A stretch of 64,000 nucleotides of DNA. Origin: Gordonia effusa NBRC 100432 (lineage in GTDB: Bacteria; Actinomycetota; Actinomycetes; Mycobacteriales; Mycobacteriaceae). Shown one piece after another: positions 47,801 through 58,200 of this stretch; position 1 is the first letter of the stretch; each line of letters begins with the position of its first letter. The translations under genes and the position numbers were made by a program. Location of the stretch: positions 20,122-84,121 of the forward strand of contig NZ_BAEH01000120.1 of the NCBI RefSeq assembly GCF_000241305.1, in the 5' to 3' direction. The notes under the pieces were generated by a model, which saw nothing but the letters and a program-made list of their open reading frames with translations, did not search any database and had not been told where the DNA came from.

Positions 47801-49273
47801 CGCCGTCGGGGAATCATTCTGACACCACGGGATATCTTCACCCACCGCACGGTCGCCGCACTAGCTCGAGTCGTGGCCGCCACGAGTGACGAAGCAGACG
47901 ACTCGGCCTCAGCGGAGTCATCCAGTGCGCCAACAGCACTCGGCCTCCTGCCCGCTTCACACCGACTACGTGAACTGGGCGGCACGATCGACCGATTCAA
48001 TCAGTCGTTGGTCGTGGATACTCCTGCCGACCTGAACGAGGCTGTACTCGTCGCGGCATTGCAAGACCTACTCGATGCACATCCCGCGCTGCGGGCAACG
48101 CTCGAGGTTGTCGCCGGCTCGGTGTGGTCGCTGACTTCGGCTCCGGTGGGTACACCTCGTGCGGCCGACCTGCTGCGGGTAGTCGACATTGACGCACACG
48201 GCGCGATCGCCGACACAATTCGGGTCGAATCATTCTCCGCGGCAGGGCGATTGGCGCCCCGGTCGGGAATCATGGTCGCCGCGACCCTGCTACGTCCGGC
48301 CCCCGGTGAACCCGGTCGGCTCATCCTGGTGATTCATCACCTGGTGGTTGATGGTGTATCGCGACGAATTCTGCTCGACGATCTCGCCGCGTGTTACGAA
48401 GAGCGCAGGACAGGCGGACTGACCGCATCTCTTCCGGCAACCACATCGCTGGCGAGCTACACCGCAGCGGTGAACACCCTCGCCGCCGACCCGCGACTGC
48501 TCGGCGAGGCGGAACATTGGATTAATATCCTCGCGCCCGGCGGCGAGCTGATGCCGGGACGTCCCGGCACCCCGGGGACGGTCGGCGACCAGCAACATCT
48601 TGTCATCGACCTCGACACCGGAACCTCGGGCCGACTGGTGACCGATGTTCCGGCGGCCCTCGACGTGGGTATCACCGCGGTATTTCTCGGCGCACTGCGA
48701 ATCGCGGCGTCGGCGGTCTGCGGTACCGCCGATCTGCTCATCGACACCGAACGCCATGGCCGCGACACCGATGTCGCGGGCCTATCCGCCGACCTTTCGC
48801 ATACGGTCGGCTGGTTCACCACCTTCGCGCCGTTACGCCTGGCTGAGGCCGACACCATCGACGCGGCAGTCACTGCGGCCGAACAGGCATGGCGTCAGAT
48901 GCCCGGTGCGGGTGCGGGATTCGCGATGTTGAGATATATCAACCCGCAACTCTCCGCAGCACTCGCCTCGCTCAGCCGTCCGAGTGTGCTGCTCAACTAC
49001 CTTGGCCGGTTCTCTGTCGGCGGAGGTGTGCCCTGGCGTCCGTCTGCCGAATCGACCGCTCTGGCCGCTACAGCCGATCCCGATCTGGGCGCGGCCTACC
49101 CGCTGGAGATCGACATCGTATGCCGAGACGAGGCATCCGGCCCGGTCATCGCCGCGCGTTTCACCTATCTGCCTGATCAGCTCGACACCGACACTGTCGC
49201 CCGCCTCGCCGATTCCTGGCGCACCGCGGTGGAAACCCTTGTCGGGCAATCTAACTCTGGAGTTCGTTCATGA
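41840..49273 (+). CDS. NRPS 2: C-A-PCP-C-A-PCP-E
   Basis: 2477 residues from GTG 41840, which overlaps the NRPS 1 stop. Order: C (HHIAVDGWS at 141), A (YVVYTSGSTG 568), PCP (LGGHS, Ser946), C (HHIAADEWS at 1128), A (YVIFTSGSTG 1579), PCP (LGGDS, Ser1977), E (HHLVVDGVS at 2166). First A code, by eye D-G-E-T-I-S-S-G-D-K, is unusual; it has FIDGSTE instead of FD and YGSSEVAGD instead of YGPTE, and acidic residues that hint at a basic amino acid. Second A code D-V-F-S-I-A-M-V-H-K is a distant relative of threonine codes. The LGGDS form and terminal E domain predict that residue three is delivered as the D-isomer. Confidence 0.92.
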   Translation: MTAALEDVLPLTPLQEAIVYHSTKPRAARETDPYLILADIELTAHLGQVDAEQLRAAITSVVNRHAALRTSYTRRRNGTPVARVHSGADVVLDKVDRVPAGGLDGLRAAERLRGISLTAPPPVRFLLVNEAPRLTLLMVAHHIAVDGWSIHRIFAEIVEAYRGAAASAVAPISEFYRWLGSRDNDVAPWTRAMAGFDAPTPIAAAFDQLNSTLSASPLTSGLPAAQVISHSFDIDASTRLRALATSSGVTTNTLVQVAWALVLAEVNDTDDVVFGAVVSGRNPAVPGIDEMVGMLINTIPVRVRLNPFENVRDLLRRVQREQFALIGHHHVALGDIQSAIGVGELFDSIVVFESFPRGAVRPTITDENTYPATLLVEDEEKIRVLLEYRGVPPQILQRFVGYLDSIVAQPDSAISKLSVPAIEAEMPRTPVLPYVPVAAQIATVAADRPDHDALIFGEECLTYGELDRRAAQFARHLAELGIAEESLVAIALPRGVDLVATLLAAARLGAAYLPIDLEYPRQRIAFMLDDSTPDVIVDTATCERWRTSSVDEADLPDPAHPAPHAAAYVVYTSGSTGTPKAVVGTSAALANRIAWATTRWTASVIAAKSSIAFIDGSTELLAALASGATVVLAPDDAVRDVGKLSDLVIARDVDQLTAVPSLATVLSETTSLGLRRWIVSGEPLAQITADRLRGTAEEVVNSYGSSEVAGDVTAGVITSDVHVGSPVPGTGIAVLDRHLRPVPIGMAGEVYVTGVQLGRGYRNRPGLTSVAFVADVAGSGNRMYRTGDRGVIGADGLLRLLGRTDAQVKIRGNRVELGEVEAEILTIDVVDEAAVIARADIDGTLRLDAYVAGDFLNGTGTLSAALATSLPQYMIPSTWTELPRIPRTPGGKLDRRALPAPHRVIRTTHRAPVTEAEHVVVAAIADVLKMNPPGLDDNFVDLGGHSLSATRVLTRLRVATGQSLTVAQIFDNPVIADIAALLDAGSSTVDEPVALTTRPDPLPLSPAQRRLYFQSGVDDSAYTIPFAVRLTPASAVDLARLRNSLRDIVERHETLRTRIRDSQQIISPIEQVAVEIEEHTVADGTEDLDIAIAERIAQPYDLAADYPLRAKLIRVAKTDQAVLLLTVHHIAADEWSAARLFDELAAGYNGTPVSAPAVQFADFTVWQLNRLGTEDDSESLASRQLSFWRENLSGAPEETALPVDRQRTADRDHRGAQVTIVLTATELAALGERARVEGASMFMLTHAAVAIALSASGAGNDIVVGTPTAGRSSVAADALIGMFVNTLALRTDLSGNPTLSEMIARVRRTDLDAYAHADIPFDSVVRALAPDRSLARHPVFQVMVQYRDPIVAPEFAALTSDPVFPPSTTSKFDLTFEFAQLPTNGGITLRVEYATELFDEVTVLALAERVRHTAGLLCTEPDMPIAALRLDPGTPAVPVLRSDNSPKAATLVDVFCATAARFGNRPAVSAGPLTLSYTDIDELSTRLAHRLRADGVRSGDLVAMSIERDEKLIVAIIGIIRAGAAYVPVDPASPADRIAGILSDANPTVTVDDSYLRAALSTDAPTSTLPAIRPDQPAYVIFTSGSTGRPKGVLVNHRSVVALLTGALPLYDVDEHDVWSLFHSYAFDVSVFEIWGALSTGARIALVDRDIARSPRDFRALIAAERVTVLSQTPTAFFALDATDADVASTDGGLETLRYVIFAGEALDLKRLNGFHSRHPQARTINMYGITETTVHSSFLDVDADFARTALGSAVGPMLPGFTGLLLDGYLRPVPAGATGELYLSGPQVAAGYLHRPGLTATRFVADPAGTGALMYRSGDLFRRGADGELFYAGRSDTQVKIRGFRIELGEIRSAIASVEGIDDVAVVTRTGPGTSPRVVAYVVGDATAQTVTAHIAETLPEYMVPSAVITVDAIPRTVNGKTDTAALPAPETPTTDDSAQAPRTENERLLAEIFTDTLGLDTVGVDDDFFALGGDSIVSTTLVNRARRRGIILTPRDIFTHRTVAALARVVAATSDEADDSASAESSSAPTALGLLPASHRLRELGGTIDRFNQSLVVDTPADLNEAVLVAALQDLLDAHPALRATLEVVAGSVWSLTSAPVGTPRAADLLRVVDIDAHGAIADTIRVESFSAAGRLAPRSGIMVAATLLRPAPGEPGRLILVIHHLVVDGVSRRILLDDLAACYEERRTGGLTASLPATTSLASYTAAVNTLAADPRLLGEAEHWINILAPGGELMPGRPGTPGTVGDQQHLVIDLDTGTSGRLVTDVPAALDVGITAVFLGALRIAASAVCGTADLLIDTERHGRDTDVAGLSADLSHTVGWFTTFAPLRLAEADTIDAAVTAAEQAWRQMPGAGAGFAMLRYINPQLSAALASLSRPSVLLNYLGRFSVGGGVPWRPSAESTALAATADPDLGAAYPLEIDIVCRDEASGPVIAARFTYLPDQLDTDTVARLADSWRTAVETLVGQSNSGVRS

Positions 49274-52200
49274 CCACGCTCGACGCCGCCCTCGACGCGG
49301 ACCCGTCATTCCCCGGTGACCTGGCCGCCGAACAGGTGCTACCGGCCCTGGCCGGACAACGCGATATCTACTTCGGTATGCAGGTGGCGCAGGATCCGAC
49401 GCTGTACAACACCGGCCTCTTCGCCGAGTTTCACGGCTCCATCGACGTAGATCGGCTCGCTGACGCACTCTTCGCAGCATTGACCAAAGCTGAAGCGATG
49501 CGTGCGGTCTTCGCCGTCGTGGAAGGCGAAGTCCACCAGCGCATCTTGCCAGCCGAGAACTGGTCACTGGAATTCGTCGATATCCGCGGCAAAGACGCGC
49601 ACGCCTGGATGAGTGCCGACATGGCGCGGCCGATGGATATTGAGAACGGGCCGCTGAGCCGGTTCGCGGTACTGCGCGCCGACTACAACACCATCTTCCT
49701 CTACGTCAAAGTTCATCACCTCGTGTGCGATGGGCTTGGACTGATCCATTTCACCACGGCCATCCGCGACCTCTATGACGCCAAAGACCGGAAGTTCGAC
49801 TGGAACTTGTCCGCGGTGACCACCGCTGAACTCGACTATCGCAACGGCGACCGATTCGTGCAGGATCGCGATTACTGGTTAACGAAGATGGGTGACCGCC
49901 CGGAGCCGGTGCGGCTACTCGACGACGATCTGCCGCCCGGTATCGGCGCGGTAGCAGCTCGATTCGATATCCCAACCGAACAACTCTCCGTCCTGCGCGC
50001 GGTCGCCAGCGAAACTGGCGTCCGGCCCGCGGTACTGCTCATCGCCGCCACCGCGGCCTTCGCCCATACCTCCACCGGCGCAACGGATCTGGTGCTCGCC
50101 CTGCCGGTCACGGGTCGACTCGATCGGGTCGTACGAACCGCCCCGGCCATGGTGACCAGTGTTCTGCCCCTGCGCATATCCCTGCATCCGCGGGATAACC
50201 TCGCCGACGCGGCGCGCAAGGTGGATCGCGCGCTATTCGCCTTGTTGTCGCACAGTCGATTCCGCGGCGAGGATATTGGTCGCGCGTTGGCCGCACAGTC
50301 CAACTCCCCGCGACAGCCGTATCGGATGTTCGGCCTCGGGGTGAACGTGATGGCCAATACCACCCGGCAGACCATTGGTGGCGAACCTTTCGTCGCCCAC
50401 GGTCTGGCGTCCGGCCCCGTCTCCGACGTCGAGATTCAAATTCAGTTGCGCCGCAAAGAGATGCCCGCCGAGGTCGTGATCCGCGCGGTGGAGTCCGCGG
50501 TTCCGCGAGCGGCACGTATCGGCGAGTTATTCGCCGAATTCATCGCCCTAGCTTCGCAAGCTCCCACCGCTCGCTTCGAGCAGTTGTCGACCGGTATCGC
50601 GCCCGCACCGATTCTCGAAGTGTCCGGGCCGGTTCCACCCACTCCCGCGATTCATCGACTACGCACCGCCGGAATCGATCCCGACGGACTACCGCCGCGC
50701 CGGCTGACCGCAACCGCTGTGCCCGGCACCGACGTCGCGGATATCGACTCCGCGCTCGCCCTCCTGGCAACTCGCCGTGCAGCACTACGTACCGTCCTGG
50801 CGCGTCCCCTGCCGATCCTGTGGACCTTGACCACCCAGCCAGCGGGTGCGTACCCACCGCCGGTGGCGGACTATGACGCGCAGACCGGCCACGTACAGAT
50901 CGATCTTCCCGCAGCGCTCATCGATCCAGTCTCGGCCACGCTCTTGGAGACCGATCTGCAGACCGCCCTCGACGACCTCGCGGACCGGCGGCATGTCGAC
51001 TTCGCCCCCTGCGCGACCCCCTTACCCGATATCGCTACCCGACTCACCGCCAGCGCGGCCGACCCATCGGCGCTGCCGCAGTGGCTGAAAATCATGGCCC
51101 CGGGCGCCGGCGCCGCACGTCCAGAGTCCGGAATCGACAATCGAGAAATGCTGACCATCTGTCGGCCCGTGGATATCACCGGAACCCGGCGTCCCCCACA
51201 GGCCGATTCGGCAGCGCTCCTGCCCGTCGTCACGCAGGCCCTCGCCCAAGTGTGGGAAGAGGCAACCCCTGACGAACTACTCATCGACCTGGCCGTCGAT
51301 CTTCGTACCGCAGACGACGCGCAAACCACCGGCCCCCTGCAAGCACTCAATCCAGTCCGAGTCAATCCTCTTGCGCCACAACACACTACCTTGGCGGGGC
51401 CACCGCTCGACGCGTTGCGCTACCTGTCACCGCAGGTGGCCGCGGCCCTGGACGCCGCGACCGCGTCCGGCGAAATCGTCGACGCCGACATCCTGATCGG
51501 TGAGTACGGTCTGCCGACCGCGCACGCGTTGAGCGTCGATATCCGCCGCGTCGAAGGTCACTGGGTGGTCCAGGCGACCGCCGACCCGACTCGCATTCGC
51601 GATGCCCAGGCGATCCTCGATGCGGTGACCGTGGCAGTCACCGAGTTCGCCGCTGACACACTGATTCAGCTAGACAATTCGGAGCTGGCGACACTGGAGT
51701 CCCGGTACGGACCGATCGCGGATGTCTGGCCGCTGGCGCCGCTGCAGGAAGGGCTGTTCTACCAGGCTCAGGTCGACGCCGACGACGACATTTATACCGC
51801 GCAGTTCTGGCTGGACTTCGGCCATCGGATCGATGCCGATGCGTTGCGGAACGCGGCCGAACAACTGATGGCGGACAACCCCGAACTCCGCGCGGCATTC
51901 ATCGACCATAAAGGCACCCCGGTCCAGATCATCCGTGCCGACGTGATGCCGAGACTGACCCAGGTCGATCTGTCGGCATTCGACGACGCGAGTTCATCCG
52001 ATGCGACGCGGGCCCTCGACAAGGTCCTCGCCGACGACCGTGCTGCTGACATACCACTCGATGACGCCCCGTTGTGGCGGATGACGCTCGTCCGGTTGCC
52101 TGGTGGACGCGACCGGCTGGTCGTCAATCGCCGATTCATGTTGTGGGACGGCTGGTCTGGTGGCCTATTCGTCTCCCGGTTACTGGCCTATCTCAACGCA

Positions 52201-55200
52201 ACCGCAGTGCCCGCGCGGGAGGCGTCGCTACGCGACTTCCTATCGTGGGTCGCCCACAATGACGACACTGATGCTCGAGCACATTGGGCTCGCCACCTGG
52301 ACGGCTACGATGAGCCGTCCCTGGTTGCGCCGCGGGCCGCGGGCACTACTCCCCGCCCGCCTCGACGCATCGAGGTAGATCTTGGCGCTGACCTTTCGGA
52401 GCGGCTACGAGCAGACGCACGGACCGCCGGAGTCACCTTGAACACGGTGCTCTCGACTGCGCTGACTCTCACTCTGTCCCGAGTGCTCGGCCGAACCGAT
52501 ATCGCCTATGGATCGACCGTGGCCGGGCGACCGACCGAGGTTCCCGGCATCGATACGGTGATCGGTCTATTCCTCAACACGGTTCCGGTCCGGACAATAC
52601 TGCGACCCGACGAGCCCGTGGTCGAGTTGTTGCGCCGGGTTCAAGACGACCGCGTCAACCTCATGGCCTATGACCATGTGCGGCTGGCGCAGTTACTCGA
52701 GGACTCCGGTCAGAACGCGCTGTTCGACGTTTTGTATGTGCTGCAGAACTTCCGTACCGATGAGGAGGAGCGCACTCAGTCCGCGCTGCACGACGTCGTC
52801 GGCGAAGGAAGCCTCGACCACACGCATTACCCGTTGGTTCTGGTGGTCAGTCCCGGAGCCGACATCTCCTTCCGTCTCGAATACCGAGACGACTTGATCT
52901 CCCCGGATACCGCGACGGGGATCGTGACACGATTCCGTTCGGCCCTGGAATCCATTGGCTCGTCATTGCATTCGCCGGTCGCCGCGGTGGATCTGACGTT
53001 ACCGACCGATCTCGCAATGCAGGGTCCCGCGCATCAGTTGCCGCACCGCACGGTAGCGGGCCTGTTAGCCGACCAGGCCGCCGCTACACCTCACGCGACA
53101 GCGTTGGTTTCGCACGCCGCCACCGACACCGGATCAATGACCTACGCACAGCTTGATGCTGCTGTCGACACTTGCGCACAGATTCTGGCCGAGAACGGTG
53201 TCGGCGCGGAAACCGTTGTAGCGCTGGCTATTCCACGAACCATGCACACCGTGGTGGCGCTCTTCGCCATCCTGCGAGCAGGTGCGGCCTACCTTCCATT
53301 GGAGTTGGATCACCCCGACGAACGCCTTCGGGCGATCATCGACGACGCCGCACCACTACTGGTACTCACGCACTCGCAGGTGGCCGGGCGCTTCGCGGAG
53401 GTAGGTCTGCCCACGCTCCTCATTGATCGACTTCCTGAGGCGTCGGGATCGAATTGGGTTGCGCCGCAGGTTAATCCGGACTCTCCCGCGTATGTCATCT
53501 ACACCTCTGGATCGACCGGCAAACCCAAGGGGGTCATCACCCCGTATCGCGGTCTGACGAATATGCAACTCAATCACCGGGAGAAAGTGTTCGCTCCGGC
53601 GATCGAGTTGGCGGCCGCGGTGGGTACCACCGGGCAACTCCGGATCGCTCATACCGTCTCGTTCGCGTTCGACATGTCCTGGGAAGAGCTGCTGTGGCTC
53701 GTCGAGGGACACCTCGTGCACGTATGCGACGAAGATCTGCGACGCGATTCGACGGCGCTGGTGGACTACTGTCGCGAGCATCGGATCGATGTGGTCAACG
53801 TGACTCCGACCTACGCGGCACAGTTGATCACCGACGGTCTCCTGACACCCGGCACCGACAACCATGTACCACCGCTGGTCCTACTGGGCGGCGAAGCGGT
53901 CAGCGATCCGGTCTGGACGCATCTGCGCGACCACCCCGCCACATTTGGCTATAACCTTTACGGCCCAACCGAATACACCATCAACACCCTCGGAATCGGC
54001 ACCGACGAGTCGCCGACGTCGTCGGTTGGCACGCCGATCTGGAATACCACCGCGCATCTACTCGACCCGTGGCTTCGACCGGTGCCGACGGGTATCGCCG
54101 GGGAGCTGTACATCAGCGGCGCGGGCCTCGCCCGAGGGTACCTCGGGCGTCCCGATCTGACGTCCGAACGCTTCGTCGCAGATCCGTTTCACAGCGGTGG
54201 GCGTCTGTACCGGACCGGCGATCTCATGAAGGTTCGTCCGGACGGCAACCTCGACTTCCTCGGGCGCACCGATGATCAGGTGAAGATTCGCGGCTACCGG
54301 GTCGAACTGGGTGAAATCGATGCCGCGCTGACCGCTCTGCCGCAAATCGCCGGATCAGCGGTCATCGCGGCGGCCGATCCATCGGCACCCGACATCAAAC
54401 GCCTAGTGGCATACGTCATTCCAGCGGACTCCGACAATTCGTCGCCCACGGTCGACTTCTCTGTCGTACGCCGAGAACTGAGTTCGGTTCTCCCCGACTA
54501 CATGGTGCCAACGCTATTCGCAACCGTCGAAGCGTTCCCGATGACGGTCAACGGCAAACTCGACGTCGCCGCGTTGCCCGAGCCACAGCGCACCACCGTG
54601 CGTCGTGCCCCGACAACCGACCTCGAACGCACGTTGTGCGATGTCTTCGCACAGGTGCTCGGACTTGACCCGGACTGCGACGGAGAGTCCGCGGTCGGTG
54701 TCGACGACGATTTCTTCGAACTTGGCGGGCATTCGATGGCAGCGATGAAACTGGTTGCGGCAGTGCGTACCGCAACTGGTGCCGAGCTCGCGATACGGGA
54801 TCTGTTCGAGGCGCGCACCCCCGCCGAGATCGCCCTGCGCGCGCGGCTTACCGGCACCGCCACCGATATTCCCGTCGGAGATCGCGCGGACAGCGTTCCG
54901 TTGTCACCGGCGCAGGAGCGCCTCTGGGTGCTCTACGAACTCGACCCGGCCGACGTGTCCTATCACTACGGCCATGTGGTGCGACTGCACGAACCGATCG
55001 ATGTCGACGCGTTGCGGCTGGCGCTGTTCGATGTGGTCACCCGCCACGAGTCGTTGCGCACCGTCATCGACGATTCCGGTGCTGATGTGCGCCAACGCAT
55101 CCTGGCGCCGATCGAGATTCCCGAGCTTCTTAGCGTCGAACGGCTAACGGCATCGCGCGATGCCGCGGCCGACTCGGCAGCGCTCACCGCGAGTGCCGCC

Positions 55201-58200
55201 GAAATCCTCACCCGCCCATTCGATCTACGCGTGCGGCCCGCGATCCGGGTCGGTGTCACCGAACTCCGCGACGCGGCCGGTGCGTTCACGTCGGCCATCG
55301 TGGCGATCGGTATGCATCACATCGCTACCGATGAGTGGTCCGACCGGCCGCTGCTGACCGATCTCACACTTGCATACGCGGCTCGCGTCGCGGGCAGCGC
55401 ACCCGAATTCGTACCTCTACCAGTGCAATACGCCGATTACGCGCTGTGGCACCGGGACAAAGTCGCCCAGTTGGGCGATCAGCAATTAGCGTATTGGACC
55501 GAGCAATTGGCGGTTCTGCCCGCCGAACTGACATTGCCGCGTGATCGCGCGCGGGTGCCGGGAAGTCCGGGCCCCGCCGCGACCGAAACCGTGGTCATCG
55601 GTGCCGATACCCGCGCGAGACTCGCCGATTCGGCGCGATCCGCTGGCGCCAGTATGTTCATGCTGCTGCAAGCGGCCGTAGCAACACTTCTTCATCGAGA
55701 GGGTGCCGGCGACGACATCCCACTGGGCTCCCCGATTTCCGGACGCTCGGACCCGGCGCTGGACGACCTCGTCGGATTCTTCGTTGGCACCCAGGTCTTG
55801 CGAGCCGACGTCTCCGGGCACCCGACCTTCGGCCAACTGCTCGACCGTATCCGCACCACCGATCTGGCCGCGTTCGACAACGCCGACGTTCCGTTCCAGC
55901 GAATCGTCGAAGAACTGGCTCCTGATCGCGTCGCGGGTCGCAACCCACTATTCCAGGTCAGTATCAGCTACCTGCCGCTCGACAACGCGCCCGATCAATT
56001 CCTCGGTATTCCAGCGACTTTCGAGCCACTCACCGCAGTCGGCGCGAAATTCGACCTTGCGTTCACGTTCATCGATATCACCGCGACCGGCGAACTGACT
56101 GTCGCACTCGAGTACGCCGTCGAGCAGTTCGACTCCAGTACAGTGACCACCCTGCTCGACCACCTAAACCGAATACTTGACGCCGTTGCCACCGATCCAG
56201 GGGTCCGCATCCACGCCGTCGAACTCCTCGACGACGCCGCGACCGCCGACCTGCTCGCAGCGGAAAGCGGCCCGCCCGCAATGGATGACCGTCGCTCCCT
56301 CACCGAGTTGTTCCGATCGACCGCCCGCGCGCATCCTGCGGCAGTGGCCTTGCGGGACACCTTAGGCGGCGAGTTGTCCTACGCGGCACTGGATCGTCTC
56401 GTTGACCGCACTGCCGCTCGACTGCGTGATGTCGGCGTCGGACAAGACCACGTGGTCGCCGTTTTCATGGACCGGTCGATCGCACAATTGGTGGGGCTCC
56501 AAGCAGCGCTCCGCGCCGGCGCGGCATATCTGCCGATCGACGCCGACCTCCCAGACGATCGTATCGCTCTCATTCTCGACGATGCCGGACCGACCGCAGT
56601 GCTCGTTGACGAGGTCAACCTCATGCGCATAACGGGATTCACGACGGTGCCCCTTGGGGCGGACGACATATTCGCCGACCACGACGGTTCTGCCCCCGTA
56701 GTCGTCTCGACCAATCCGAACGACGCGGCCTACGTTATCTACACCTCCGGGTCCACCGGTCGCCCGAAGGGCGTCGTCGTATCGCAGCGAAGCATCGTGA
56801 ACGTGCTGCGGTGGCGGTTGGCTACCTATCCCGGCGGATTCGGTACGGACGACGTTGTGCTGGCCAAGACGCCCGCGGGATTCGACGGCGCGGTTTGGGA
56901 GCTACTGCTCGCATTCGCGGCCGGCGCCTCGGTTGTCGTTGCCGAGCCGGGCGCGCAACGCGACCCGCGACGGCAAGCGCAGATCATCGCCGAATTCGGG
57001 GTCACCGCAACCGTATTCGTTCCTTCCGTATTCGATCTGTTCGTTCCGTACTTGAACCAAACGCCTACCCTAAGGTCGATCATCGCCGGTGGTGAGGCGC
57101 TGACCGCCGGTCTTGTCACTCGCGCTCTCGTGGCAGCGGAACACCCCGATCGCGTTGTTCCGCTACGCATCACCAACGCCTACGGCCCGACCGAGACGAC
57201 GGTCGTGGTCACGGACGAGACTCTCGCGCGGGAGGTATCGGGGCCGGTGCCGATCGGCCGCCCGATCGCCGGCACAGATCTGCTGGTCCTCGACAATTCA
57301 CTCAACCGTGTCGCCGACGGCAGCGTCGGCGAACTCTATGTACGCGGCGTCGCGTTGGCTCGGGGCTACCTCGGCCGACCGGACCTGACCGCGGCGGCGT
57401 TTGTGGCTGATCCGACCGGTGAGGCCGGCAAACGTCTCTACCGCACCGGCGACTTGGTGCGGCGACGTGACGGCGTTCTCTACTACGTCGGGCGCGCGGA
57501 CACCCAGGTGAAGGTCCGGGGCAACCGCGTAGAGCTCAGTGAGATCGAGGCGGTCATCGGGGCGATCGACGGTGTCAGTGCCGCAGCGGTCGCGGTTACC
57601 GGTGAACTCCTCGTTGGCTGGGTGGTACCCGACGAACAGCCCGTCGAGCCGTCGACTTTCGCGAGCAGTCTCGCCGAGCGCCTCTCCGCTGCTCTGCCGT
57701 CCTATATGGTCCCAGCCCCGCTGGTGATCCTCAACGAATTCCCGCTCAATCACACCGGCAAACTGGATCGGCGGGCACTACCACTGCCGACACAAGCGGA
57801 GGGCGCAGCGCCGACAACCAGTACCGAAATCTCGGTCGCCGAGGCTTTCGCGGCGGTCTTGGGCAGCCCGGTAACCGACGTTCACGCGAATTTCTTTGCG
57901 CTGGGCGGACATTCACTTTTGGCTATCAAGGCCATCAATGCCATCCGGGAGTCACAACGGGCCGACCTGAGTTTGCGGGTGTTCTTCGATCTGCCCACTG
58001 TCGCCCAACTCGCCGCATATCTCGACAGTGTCGGTGATACCGAGGCGCAGTCGGTACCGCTGGTTCGGCGTGAGTCGACCGAGCCAGTTCTATCGTTCGG
58101 TCAGGAGCAAATGCTGACCCTGGACGCGCTCGCGGGGCCATCATCGACCTACAACGTCCCACTACTGTGGCGACCCTCGGCGTCCGAACCCATCGATATC

